From positions 620,001 through 684,000 of the forward strand of contig NZ_JAIUZI010000001.1 of assembly GCF_020171285.1 (NCBI RefSeq): a stretch of DNA of 64,000 nt. The letters are read 5' to 3'. Below, one piece after another: positions 28,425 to 36,813 of the stretch (its first letter is position 1; every line of letters begins with the position of its first letter). The position numbers and the translations under genes were made by a program. This DNA comes from Seohaeicola saemankumensis (GTDB lineage Bacteria > Pseudomonadota > Alphaproteobacteria > Rhodobacterales > Rhodobacteraceae). The notes under the pieces are model-generated. The model was not told where the DNA came from. It did not search any database and was given only the letters and a program-made list of their open reading frames with translations.

Positions 28425-28931
28425 TCAGACAAACAGGCTCAGCACCGTCAGACCGGCCATCGTCACCGTGGCGGGTCTGTAAACCGCTGGTGTCGGCCGC
28501 ATCGCGATCGCCGCCGGCGGCACCGCCATCAACAGCGCCACCACCAGCGCCGCAACCGGCGGCGGGCCAAACACCGGGCCCAGCCCCAGCACCCACAGCT
28601 GAAACACCGCCATACAGGCGAAAAACAGCCGCGCCGGCGGTGTCTCGGACGGCAGGCAGGTGCTGGCGAAAAACAGCATGATCGCGCCCAGCTGCACGAA
28701 CAGGAACTCGGCAAAGCTCCAGTTCTCGATGGAAAAGATCACCGTGCACCGCCAGAACGTATCCAGCACGATCAGCCCCAGGATCGCCCACCAGAGGCTG
28801 TCCAGGGGCTGATCGGCGAATCCCTTCGGCGTGGCCAGCCTCGGCGCGATCGCGCCCAGCAGGTTGCCAAAGCCGATGGTCAGCAGGGTGACGAACATCA
28901 GCGCCACCATCAGCCCGGTTATATTGTCCAT
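28425..28931 (-). CDS. Membrane protein of unknown function
   Basis: The 168-residue protein has four or five hydrophobic segments (about 5-25, 45-62, 71-92, 103-122, 124-145). I do not recognise a family. Conserved-looking polar features are PLDSLWWAILGLIVLDTFWRCT. It stands between an amidohydrolase gene and ctaD on the same strand. An overlapping frame (28378-28974) is compositionally abnormal and is taken as a shadow. Confidence 0.55.
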   Translation of the reverse strand: MDNITGLMVALMFVTLLTIGFGNLLGAIAPRLATPKGFADQPLDSLWWAILGLIVLDTFWRCTVIFSIENWSFAEFLFVQLGAIMLFFASTCLPSETPPARLFFACMAVFQLWVLGLGPVFGPPPVAALVVALLMAVPPAAIAMRPTPAVYRPATVTMAGLTVLSLFV

Positions 28932-28985
28932 GCCTGCCCCTTGTACCCGACCGAAACGGTGGCGCGAACCGCACCCGCTTCGGGA

Positions 28986-30344
28986 TCAGTCCACCGTGTT
29001 CTTGTAGATCACGCCGTCTTTCATGATGATGTCGAAACTGTTCTCCGGATCGCCCACCAGGTCCAGGTTTTCCAGCGGGTTGCCATCGACCAGAATCATG
29101 TCGGCATAGGCGCCTTCCTCGATCACCCCCAGCGGCCCCATCGGGTAGGGCGTCAGTGGCCCGGACAGTTTCAATAGCTCGGCATTGTCACAGGTCGCCA
29201 TCTTCAGCGCCTCATAGGGCGTGAACCAGCGCTGCAGCTTGGCCAGCTGCGCACCCTGCCGCCTGGCCAGATCGGCGCTGAACAGGGTATCGGTGCCAAA
29301 GGCGATCTTGACGCCCAGCTCCTTGGCCGTCTTGTAGACGAAATCGGTGCCGTCGGTGACGAACTTGTACTTCGCCTTCTGGAATTCGTTCAGCGCCGGG
29401 GCATCCACATCGTCAAGAAACGGCTGCATGCTGAGCCAGACATCGTTGTCCACGAACCGCTGCAGGGTTTCGCGCGTCGACATGTGGCCGTGCTCGACGC
29501 TTTTTACCCCGGCGTCGATGGAATGGTTGACCGCCTCGTCGTTGATCGCATGGGTCAGCACATAGGTGCCCCAGTTCTCGGCCTGTTCCACCGCCGCTTC
29601 CAGTTCGGCCTTGGTGTACTGCATCGTATGGATCGGGTCATAGGACGAGGTCACCCCGCCGCCCGCCATCAGCTTGATCTGTGTCGCGCCCTGCATCAGG
29701 TTTTCGCGCACCCGTTTCAGCACCTCCGGTACACCGTCCGCGATATAGAACATGTCCGATGTTTCGAACGGGTTCAGCTTGTCGGGGGTGGCGGGCACGT
29801 CCTTGGTGGTGCGGAAGTCCATATGCCCCGCCGTCTGAGAAATCGCAGGGCCCGAGGGAAACACCCGTGGCCCCTCGATCAGCCCCTCGTCGGTGGCACG
29901 GGCAATGTCGAACATCGGCCCGGCGGTATCGCGCACGGTGGTGAACCCGCGATAGAGCGTGTCGCGCTGCGCCACCGAGGTCAGCAGGTTCCAGTAGCCT
30001 TCGTTCGTGCTCATCAGTTGCCCGATCGAAGCGGTCGCGAAAACCCCGTGCCAGTGGGCGTCGATCAGACCGGGAATCAGAACCCGCCCGTCCGCCTCGA
30101 TCACCGTGGCGAATTCCGGCGGCTCCAGGTCCGGCCCGATCTTCGAGATCAGGTTGCCGGCGACAAACACGTCCTGACCTTCGATCAGGTCCGGCGAACA
30201 GCCGGTGAAAATGCTCGCGCCCCGGATCAGAACGGCATTGGGGCTGCCGTCCGGCCCGCTGCCTTGCGCGATGGCGCTGGTAGAGGTTGCCGCCGTGATG
30301 GCGAGTGTAGCTGTTGCTGAGAGAATTCGACTGAAGATGCGCAT
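28986..30344 (-). CDS. Secreted metal-dependent amidohydrolase
   Basis: The 452-residue protein has a signal peptide (MRIFSRILSATATLAITAATSTSAIAQ region split around residue 27) and the amidohydrolase TIM barrel: LIPGLIDAHWHGVF (HxH metal site), LMAGGGVTSS, VLTHAINDEAVNHSIDAG and SVEHGHMS (two His), and IAFGTDTLF (Asp). It belongs to the imidazolonepropionase/Xaa-Pro dipeptidase-like branch. Export points to periplasmic hydrolysis of a peptide or cyclic amide; substrate unknown. The start at 30344 removes 24 non-hydrophobic residues. Confidence 0.83.
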   Translation of the reverse strand: MRIFSRILSATATLAITAATSTSAIAQGSGPDGSPNAVLIRGASIFTGCSPDLIEGQDVFVAGNLISKIGPDLEPPEFATVIEADGRVLIPGLIDAHWHGVFATASIGQLMSTNEGYWNLLTSVAQRDTLYRGFTTVRDTAGPMFDIARATDEGLIEGPRVFPSGPAISQTAGHMDFRTTKDVPATPDKLNPFETSDMFYIADGVPEVLKRVRENLMQGATQIKLMAGGGVTSSYDPIHTMQYTKAELEAAVEQAENWGTYVLTHAINDEAVNHSIDAGVKSVEHGHMSTRETLQRFVDNDVWLSMQPFLDDVDAPALNEFQKAKYKFVTDGTDFVYKTAKELGVKIAFGTDTLFSADLARRQGAQLAKLQRWFTPYEALKMATCDNAELLKLSGPLTPYPMGPLGVIEEGAYADMILVDGNPLENLDLVGDPENSFDIIMKDGVIYKNTVD

Positions 30345-30465
30345 GATGAACTCGTTTACAAAAAGTGGGTTTCGGTTGTCCCTCGCAACGCTAGATGCGA
30401 TGCGGGCGGCTGTCACCCACCAAGTGATGACAGGGGGATTGGCGGGGGTGTTTGGGGGGCGAAAA

Positions 30466-30512
30466 TTTTGTACAAAACGGAAAATCGCGGGTTTGGAGCC
30501 TGTACAAAACGG
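30466..30512. promoter_or_regulatory. Paired TGTACAAAACGG repeats upstream of the HIT gene
   Basis: TGTACAAAACGG occurs exactly at 30469-30480 and 30501-30512, 32 bases apart or three DNA turns. The first copy is part of the 12-base palindrome TTTTGTACAAAA (30466-30477). The pair lies 70-115 bases before the HIT start and in the gap shared with the divergent amidohydrolase (30345-30580). It looks like a regulator site; the regulator is unknown. Confidence 0.5.
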
Positions 30513-30580
30513 TCAAACCCCGGCGTCGCTTGACCCTTTGGGACCTGTGGCGCACAAATCGCGGGACAGTGACAGAACGG

Positions 30581-31006
30581 ATGCCCCAGATGACCTATGA
30601 TCCCGACAATATCTTTGCCAAGATCCTGCGCGGCGAAATCCCGTCGACCAAGCTTTACGAGGACGAAGAAACCTTTGTTTTCATGGACATAATGCCCCGC
30701 GCCGATGGCCATTGCCTGGTCATTCCCAAGACGCCCTGCCGCAATCTGCTCGACGCCTCGGCGGACCAGATGACGGCGGTGATGAAGACCACCCAGAAAA
30801 TAGCCCACGCCGTCATGAAAGCCTTCGGCGCCGAGGGCGTCACCATCCAGCAGTTCAACGAAGCGGTCGGCGGGCAAGAGGTTTTTCACTTACATTTCCA
30901 CGTGTTACCGCGTCACGACGGGGTCCGGCTGCGCCCGCCCGGCAAGATGGAAGAGGCCGATGTGATCGCCGCCAACGCCGAGAAAATCCGCGCCGCTCTG
31001 GCCTGA
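30581..31006 (+). CDS. HIT-family nucleotide hydrolase/transferase
   Basis: The 141-residue protein has the HIT layout: NIFAKILRGEIPSTKLYEDEETFVFMDI, HCLVIPKT, and the catalytic triad HLHFHVLPRHDG. The HINT-like branch hydrolyses nucleoside phosphoramidates. The start is placed at 30581, with a second ATG three codons later; upstream frame to 30452 covers the repeat element and is not coding. Target nucleotide unknown. Confidence 0.88.
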   Translation: MPQMTYDPDNIFAKILRGEIPSTKLYEDEETFVFMDIMPRADGHCLVIPKTPCRNLLDASADQMTAVMKTTQKIAHAVMKAFGAEGVTIQQFNEAVGGQEVFHLHFHVLPRHDGVRLRPPGKMEEADVIAANAEKIRAALA

Positions 31007-31024
31007 ACCACCCGGTGGCGGGGC

Positions 31025-31438
31025 TCAATGATCCCCGTCACACCCCCCATGATCCCCCAAAGCCCGAAGCACGTCGCAGACATGATCATGATCGCCGTCG
31101 CAGGCGGTCGAGATTCGGGTCAACTCGCGCTCCAGCTTTTTCAATTTCGCAATCCGTTCGCGAATTCTTTGCCGTTGATTTTGCGCAATTGAATGGGCGC
31201 GATCCAGCTCTCCGCCTTCTGCCCCCTCCAGCGAGATCAGTTCCGAGATGTCGTCCAGCGGCAGGCCAAGCTCTCGGGCGTGGCGGATAAAGTTAAGTCT
31301 TTTCAGTGCTGTATCGTCGTATCGACGCTGGTTCCCGGCGGTCCTGCCGGGCTGCGGAAGCAGGCCTTTTTCCTCGTAGAACCGGATCGTCGGCACCTTG
31401 ACCCCGGTACGCCGCGACATTTCGCCGATGGAAAACAC
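31025..31438 (-). CDS. MerR-family metal-responsive regulator
   Basis: The 137-residue protein has the MerR winged helix (IGEMSRRTGVKVPTIRFYEEKGLL) and a dimer coiled coil, ending with a Cys/His-rich tail (ACDGDHDHVCDVLRALGDHGGCDGDH) that fits metal sensing of the CadR/ZntR type. The start is GTG with AGGGGG upstream. It is divergent from a CDF efflux gene and their shared promoter has the MerR-type stretched spacer. Confidence 0.88.
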   Translation of the reverse strand: MFSIGEMSRRTGVKVPTIRFYEEKGLLPQPGRTAGNQRRYDDTALKRLNFIRHARELGLPLDDISELISLEGAEGGELDRAHSIAQNQRQRIRERIAKLKKLERELTRISTACDGDHDHVCDVLRALGDHGGCDGDH

Positions 31439-31448
31439 GATTGCCCCC

Positions 31449-31479
31449 TTGAACCTCTAGCGACTAGAGAGATTAGATT
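31449..31479 (+). promoter_or_regulatory. MerR-type promoter with 19-bp spacer and operator
   Basis: TTGAAC (31449-31454) and TAGATT (31474-31479) are 19 bases apart. Inside the spacer CTCTAG and CTAGAG form a perfect dyad around CGA (31455-31469). This is the classic MerR layout in which the metal-bound activator twists an overlong spacer. It should drive the CDF gene at 31512. Confidence 0.85.
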
Positions 31480-31511
31480 GCCAGTCGCAACACTGCAAGG
31501 ACGCGACCACC

Positions 31512-32429
31512 ATGGCCCACGACCATCACCACCATCACCATATCGACCCGGATACCGGCGACACCCGCGTCGCCTGGGCCGTGGCCGTCAACATCGGTCT
31601 GACGCTGGCGCAGGTCATCGGCGGGGTCCTGTCGGGCTCGCTGGCGCTGATCGCCGACGCGCTGCACAATTTCTCGGACGCGGTCGCCCTGATCATCGCC
31701 TTCTTGGCCCGCAGGATCGCGCGCAGACCGGCCACCGCACAGATGAGTTTCGGCTATGGCCGGGCCGAGGTGGTGGCCGCGCTGGTGAACTATACCACGT
31801 TGATTTTGATTGCGATTTTCCTGATCTACGAAGGTGTGATGCGGTTCTTTGATCCGCAGCCGATCGACGGGTGGATGGTGGTCTGGATCGCGATGATCGC
31901 CCTGGTGGTGGACCTGATTACGGCGGCGCTGACCTATACGATGTCCAAGGACAGCATGAACATCCGCGCGGCGTTCCTGCACAATCTGGCCGACGCGCTG
32001 GGCTCGGTGGCGGTGATCGTCGCAGGCACGCTGGTGATCGTCAAGGGCTGGACCTGGGTTGATCCTCTGGCGACGCTGATGATCGCGGGTTACATCCTGT
32101 GGCACGTGCAGGCGGAAATCGGTGGCGTGATCCGGGTGCTGATGCTGGGCAGCCCGCCGGATCTCGACCCATGCGACCTGGCGCAGGCGATGGGCGCGGT
32201 CGACGGGGTCGGCGGGGTGCATCGGCTTCATGTCTGGCAGATGCAGGAACACCAGGCGGCCGTACAGGCGCACCTCGTGATTGCCGAGGACGCATGGCAC
32301 CGGGCCGATGCCATCAAGTTGGCCGTCAAGAACGAACTGCACGACCGCTTCGCGATCCGCCACAGTACGCTAGAGATCGAAAGCGCCCGTCACATCTGTC
32401 GGGATACCCGTTTGATTACAGGTCTTTAG
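31512..32429 (+). CDS. Cation diffusion facilitator, Zn/Co/Cd efflux
   Basis: The 305-residue protein starts with a His tract (HDHHHHHHID), then six membrane helices with the metal sites LIADALHNFSDAVAL in helix 2 and FLHNLADALGSVAV in helix 5 (HxxxD each), and a C-terminal cytoplasmic domain (VDGVGGVHRLHVWQMQEHQAAVQAHLVI). It exports Zn2+ or related ions against protons. The divergent MerR gene and its promoter indicate induction by metal. Confidence 0.93.
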   Translation: MAHDHHHHHHIDPDTGDTRVAWAVAVNIGLTLAQVIGGVLSGSLALIADALHNFSDAVALIIAFLARRIARRPATAQMSFGYGRAEVVAALVNYTTLILIAIFLIYEGVMRFFDPQPIDGWMVVWIAMIALVVDLITAALTYTMSKDSMNIRAAFLHNLADALGSVAVIVAGTLVIVKGWTWVDPLATLMIAGYILWHVQAEIGGVIRVLMLGSPPDLDPCDLAQAMGAVDGVGGVHRLHVWQMQEHQAAVQAHLVIAEDAWHRADAIKLAVKNELHDRFAIRHSTLEIESARHICRDTRLITGL

Positions 32430-34039
32430 ACGATTTCACGGGTCTGCGCGTCGGGCTGGCGGGGCAGGGCGCCAGCGATATAGTTCCCGACCGTTTCGCG
32501 TTGCAGCGGGGTCAGCTGCAGACCCAGCCGGGTGCGCCGCCACAGGAAGTCATCGCCGCACATGACCCATTCCCGGTGCATGGTCCAGTCCAGTTCGCGG
32601 GCGGTGATGCCTGCGCCGAAATCCTCGCCCAGATCGGCAGGCGTCGCCGCCCCCTGCAGGAGTTCGGCGGCCTCGGTGCCATAGCAGCGCACCAGCCGCC
32701 CCGCCCAGCGGTCGTCGAGAAAGGGGTATTGGGCCCGCAACCCGGTGATCAGCCCGGCCTGGCCGTCGACGGGGAAATCGCCGCCGGGCAGGGCGACACC
32801 GGCGGTCCAGGGGCCTGACGTACCGGGGAAGTGTTTGACGATCAGCTCAAGCGCGGCTTCGGCCAGCTTGCGATAGGTGGTGATCTTGCCGCCAAAGACA
32901 TTCAGCAGCGGCGCGCCGCCGTCGTCGTCCACTTTCAGCACGTAATCGCGGGTGGCGGCGGTGGCGGATGTGGCGCCATCGTCATAGAGCGGCCGCACCC
33001 CGGAATAGGTCCAGACCACATCCGCATCCGTTACCGGCTGTTTGAAATAGGCTGATGCAAAGTCGAGCAGGTATTGCTTCTCTTCGGGCGTGCATTCCGG
33101 GCTGCGACCGGGATCGTCGTGTTCGGCGTCGGTGGTGCCAATCAGGGTAAAGTCGGTCTCGTAGGGGATGGCAAAGATGATGCGCCCGTCGGTGCCCTGG
33201 AAGAAATAGCATTTGTCGTGATCAAAGAGGCGGCGGGTCACGATGTGGCTGCCTCGGACCAGCCGGACGCCTTCGCGGCTGTTAGAGCGCACGGTCTGGC
33301 GGATAATGTCACCGACCCACGGACCGCCGGCGTTGATCAGCATTCGTGACTGCACGGCATAGGTCTCGCCGGTCAGCTTGTCGTGCAGGGTGATGGTCCA
33401 TAGGCCATCCTGACGGTTGGCCGACATCACCTGCGTGCGGGTCATGATGCGTGCACCGCGCCGTGCCGCATCGCGGGCGTTCAGTACGACCAGCCGCGAA
33501 TCCTCGACCCAGCAGTCGGAGTATTCATAGGCTTTGACAAAACGGTCCTGCAGCGGAGCACCCGCCGGGTCGCCGCGCAGGTCCAGTGTGGCGGTCGGGG
33601 GCAGGATCTTGCGCCCGCCGAGGTGGTCGTAGAGAAACAGGCCCAGCCGGATCAACCAGGCCGGGCGGCGGCCCTTCATCCACGGCATGAAGATGGTCAG
33701 CAGCCGCGAGGTCGGCGTGTCGGATTCAAAGCGCATGTCCTTGTGGTAGGGCAGCACAAAGCGCATCGGCCAGCTGATGTGCGGCATGGCCTGAAGCAGG
33801 ACCTCGCGTTCGATCAGCGCCTCGCGGACCAGCCGGAATTCGAAATATTCAAGGTAGCGCAACCCGCCGTGAAACAGCTTGGTCGAGGCCGAAGAGGTCG
33901 CCGAGGCGAGATCGTTCATTTCGGCCAGCGCCACAGACAAGCCCCGGCCCGCCGCGTCACGGGCAATGCCGCAGCCGTTGATGCCGCCACCGATGATGAA
34001 CAGGTCATAGGGGGCGGGGTCAGATGTCTTCTGTGTCAC
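32426..34039 (-). CDS. glpD: Glycerol-3-phosphate dehydrogenase, respiratory
   Basis: The 537-residue flavoenzyme oxidises glycerol-3-phosphate to dihydroxyacetone phosphate and feeds electrons to quinone. It shows DLFIIGGGINGCGIARDAAGRGLSV for FAD, SASTKLFHGGLRYLEYFEF, and SGVRPLYDD. The C-terminal helical domain has the ELDWTMHREWVMCGDDFLWRRTRLG motif. The start is GTG overlapping the end of glpR by 20 bases, so the two are coupled. Confidence 0.96.
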   Translation of the reverse strand: MTQKTSDPAPYDLFIIGGGINGCGIARDAAGRGLSVALAEMNDLASATSSASTKLFHGGLRYLEYFEFRLVREALIEREVLLQAMPHISWPMRFVLPYHKDMRFESDTPTSRLLTIFMPWMKGRRPAWLIRLGLFLYDHLGGRKILPPTATLDLRGDPAGAPLQDRFVKAYEYSDCWVEDSRLVVLNARDAARRGARIMTRTQVMSANRQDGLWTITLHDKLTGETYAVQSRMLINAGGPWVGDIIRQTVRSNSREGVRLVRGSHIVTRRLFDHDKCYFFQGTDGRIIFAIPYETDFTLIGTTDAEHDDPGRSPECTPEEKQYLLDFASAYFKQPVTDADVVWTYSGVRPLYDDGATSATAATRDYVLKVDDDGGAPLLNVFGGKITTYRKLAEAALELIVKHFPGTSGPWTAGVALPGGDFPVDGQAGLITGLRAQYPFLDDRWAGRLVRCYGTEAAELLQGAATPADLGEDFGAGITARELDWTMHREWVMCGDDFLWRRTRLGLQLTPLQRETVGNYIAGALPRQPDAQTREIV

Positions 34040-34811
34040 GCGTTTCCCACCTGTCGAGCGTCAGCACTTCGGTTTCCCGCTTGCGGGCGACATCGTAGAA
34101 CGCCGGGGGTGGCGGCGTGTCGGTCACCACGTAGTCCAGATCGCCGATGTCGCAGATTCGTACCGGCGCGGTCCGGTCGAACTTGGAGGAATCGCAGACC
34201 AGAATCCGGGTGCGAGAATTCTTGAGAATGGCGCGCGCGACTGAGACCTCGCGGGCGTCGAAGTCGAGCACCGCGCCGTCGGCGTCCAGCGCCGAGGCGC
34301 CGATCACCGCGAAATCGACCTTGTAACGGGAAATGAATTCCACCGCATCCTCGCCGACGATGGCGCCGTCTTCCTGCCGGACCGAGCCGCCGGCGAGAAT
34401 CAGTTCGCGGCATTTGGCGCCGATCAGCAGGTTGATGATGTTGATGTTGTTGGACAGCACCACCAGCCCGCTGTGATCGACCAATGCGCGCGCGACCTGT
34501 TCGGTCGAGGTGCCGATGTTCAGCGCGACCGAGCAGTTATCGGGAATCAGGGTCGCAGCCAGCGCGCCCATCTGTTCCTTCTCCCGTCCGCGATGTTTGC
34601 GGCGGTCCGCGTATTCACGGTTGGTCACCGATTCAACCCGGCGCGCGCCGCCATGGGTGCGGCGCAGCAGACCCCGGTCGCTGAGGTCGCGCAGATCGTT
34701 GCGGATGGTCTGTGCGGTCAGGCCGAACTGTTGTGCCAGTTCGTCCACGCCCACCGCGCCTTGCGCGCGCAACAGGTCCAGAATCGCGTCCTGACGTGTG
34801 CCGATGTCCAC
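34020..34811 (-). CDS. glpR: DeoR-family repressor of the glycerol regulon
   Basis: The 263-residue protein has the DeoR helix-turn-helix (QDAILDLLRAQGAVGVDELAQQFGLTAQTIRNDLRDL) and the sugar-phosphate sensor domain with LNIGTSTEQVA and FAVIGASALDADGAVLDFD. Its position between glpD and the divergent importer genes identifies it as GlpR, which releases DNA when glycerol-3-phosphate binds. Confidence 0.93.
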   Translation of the reverse strand: MDIGTRQDAILDLLRAQGAVGVDELAQQFGLTAQTIRNDLRDLSDRGLLRRTHGGARRVESVTNREYADRRKHRGREKEQMGALAATLIPDNCSVALNIGTSTEQVARALVDHSGLVVLSNNINIINLLIGAKCRELILAGGSVRQEDGAIVGEDAVEFISRYKVDFAVIGASALDADGAVLDFDAREVSVARAILKNSRTRILVCDSSKFDRTAPVRICDIGDLDYVVTDTPPPPAFYDVARKRETEVLTLDRWETRDTEDI

Positions 34812-34875
34812 GGGTCTCTCCGATAATTTGGTTCACCGAACGTAGAGGTATACCGAAAGCAAATCAAACAAAAGC

Positions 34876-34914
34876 TTTTCGTTTGACTTTCATTTCCTTT
34901 TCGATAATGAAAGT
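34876..34914. promoter_or_regulatory. Candidate GlpR operator between glpR and glpV
   Basis: TTTC occurs at 34877, 34888 and 34899, exactly 11 bases apart on one face of the helix, as in DeoR-type sites (TTTCG, TTTCA, TTTCG). Overlapping this, ACTTTCATT and AATGAAAGT (34887-34895 and 34906-34914) are perfect inverted arms. The array sits in the divergent gap 34812-34957, where it could control both sides. Confidence 0.6.
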
Positions 34915-34957
34915 TACGCGTGGGAAAAACGCGCAAATGAAAAAAGGGAGGTGAAAG

Positions 34958-36697
34958 ATGCGAAGGTATCTTTTCTCCGCTGTCGCGGCTGCCGCCGTGA
35001 TTGCGGGCACGAACGCTGTCTATGCGGATGCCGCAGCGGCGAAGAAATGGATCGACGATGAATTCCAGCCGTCGGCCCTGAGCAAAGACGAACAAATGGC
35101 CGAGATGCAGTGGTTCATCGACGCCGCGGCACCGTTCTCCGGCATGGAGATCAACGTGCTGTCCGAGGGCATTCCGACCCACGGCTACGAATCCGAAGTG
35201 CTGACCAAGGCCTTCGAGGAAATCACCGGTATCAAGGTCAACCACCAGATCCTGGGCGAGGGCGAGGTCGTTCAGGCGGTTCAGACCCAGATGCAGACCA
35301 AGCGCAACCTGTATGACGCCTATGTCAACGACTCGGACCTGATCGGCACGCATTCGCGACTGCAACTGGCTTATAACCTGACCGAGATGATGGGCGGCGA
35401 GTTCGCCGGCGTCACCAACCCGGGCCTGGATCTGGACGACTTCATGGGCCTGCAGTTCACCACCGGCCCGGATGGCAACCTGTACCAGTTGCCCGACCAG
35501 CAGTTCGCCAACCTCTACTGGTTCCGCAAGGATTGGTTTGACCGCGACGACCTGAAGGCGGCATTCAAGGAGAAGTATGGCTATGACCTGGGTGTTCCGG
35601 TCAACTGGTCGGCTTACGAGGACATCGCCGAGTTCTTTAGCGAGGACGTGAAGGAAATCGACGGGACCGCGATCTACGGCCACATGGATTACGGCAAGCG
35701 CGCGCCCGACCTGGGCTGGCGGATGACCGACGCCTGGCTGTCGATGGCGGGTGCCGGCGACAAGGGCGAGCCGAACGGCGTGCCGGTCGACGAATGGGGC
35801 ATCCGCATGGAAGCGGGCACCTGTAACCCGGTGGGCGCAAGCGTGTCGCGCGGCGGGGCGGCCAACGGCCCGGCGGCGGTCTATGCGATCCGCAAGTGGG
35901 ACGAATGGCTGCGCAAGTATGCGCCTCCGGGTGCGGCGAGCTACGACTTCTACCAGTCGCTGCCGGCGCTCAGCCAGGGTAACGTGGCCCAGCAGATCTT
36001 CTGGTACACCGCCTTTACCGCCGACATGGTGAAGCCGCAGTCCGAAGGCAACAATACCGTCGATGCGGACGGCAACCCGCTGTGGCGGATGGCGCCCAGT
36101 CCGCATGGCCCATACTGGGAAGAAGGCCAGAAGGTCGGCTATCAGGACGTGGGATCGTGGACGATCCTGAAATCCACCCCGGTCGATCGCGCCAAGGCGG
36201 CGTGGCTTTATGCCCAGTTCGTGGTGTCCAAGACGGTGGATGTGCGCAAGTCGCACGTTGGCCTGACCTTTATCCGCGACAGCTCGGTCCGGCATGAGAG
36301 CTTTACCGAGCGTGCGCCGAAGCTGGGCGGTCTGGTGGAATTCTACCGTTCGCCCGACCGCGTGGCATGGTCGCCGACCGGCATCAACGTGCCGGACTAT
36401 CCCAAGCTGGCCCAGATCTGGTGGCAGCAGATCGGCGACGTGAACTCGGGCGCCTTCACCCCGCAAGAGGCGATGGACCGCCTGGCGCAGGAGATGGACA
36501 CCGTCATGGGCCGGATGCAGGCCGCCGACGAGGCCGCCAATGTTTATGGTGGCTGTGGTCCCCGCCTGAACCCGGAAAGCGATCCGGCGGAATGGCTGGC
36601 CAAGCCGGGTGCGCCCAAGGCCAAGCTGGACAACGAAAAGCCGCAGGGCCAGACCGTCAACTATGACGAGCTGGTTGCCCGCTGGGCTGCCAACTAA
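34958..36697 (+). CDS. glpV: Glycerol ABC importer, periplasmic binding protein
   Basis: The 579-residue protein has a signal peptide (RYLFSAVAAAAVIAGTNAVYA) and a large family-1-type binding fold. It matches the glycerol transporter binding protein of the GlpSTPQV system known from rhizobia. Characteristic stretches are NVLSEGIPTHGYESEVL, DQQFANLYWFRKDWF and VYGGCGPRLNPESDP. A strong GGGAGGTG ribosome site precedes it. Unlike the rhizobial order, it leads the operon here. A stable hairpin follows its stop. Confidence 0.92.
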   Translation: MRRYLFSAVAAAAVIAGTNAVYADAAAAKKWIDDEFQPSALSKDEQMAEMQWFIDAAAPFSGMEINVLSEGIPTHGYESEVLTKAFEEITGIKVNHQILGEGEVVQAVQTQMQTKRNLYDAYVNDSDLIGTHSRLQLAYNLTEMMGGEFAGVTNPGLDLDDFMGLQFTTGPDGNLYQLPDQQFANLYWFRKDWFDRDDLKAAFKEKYGYDLGVPVNWSAYEDIAEFFSEDVKEIDGTAIYGHMDYGKRAPDLGWRMTDAWLSMAGAGDKGEPNGVPVDEWGIRMEAGTCNPVGASVSRGGAANGPAAVYAIRKWDEWLRKYAPPGAASYDFYQSLPALSQGNVAQQIFWYTAFTADMVKPQSEGNNTVDADGNPLWRMAPSPHGPYWEEGQKVGYQDVGSWTILKSTPVDRAKAAWLYAQFVVSKTVDVRKSHVGLTFIRDSSVRHESFTERAPKLGGLVEFYRSPDRVAWSPTGINVPDYPKLAQIWWQQIGDVNSGAFTPQEAMDRLAQEMDTVMGRMQAADEAANVYGGCGPRLNPESDPAEWLAKPGAPKAKLDNEKPQGQTVNYDELVARWAAN

Positions 36698-36716
36698 GAC
36701 CTCAGGTCTTTGACAA

Positions 36717-36744
36717 GGACCGGGGCCGGGCTTGGCCCCGGTCC
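36717..36744 (+). repeat. Stable hairpin between glpV and glpS
   Basis: GGACCGGGGCC (36717-36727) and GGCCCCGGTCC (36734-36744) form an 11-bp GC stem with a 6-base loop. No U-run follows, so it is not a simple terminator. It lies just after the binding-protein gene, where such stems often protect the upstream mRNA and lower expression of the membrane parts. Confidence 0.7.
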
Positions 36745-36813
36745 CACCATCTGCCCGAAATCTGCTATCATCTGCCCAGGCGCGGGTTTCCTGCCAACGG
36801 GCGAGGTCCATCC

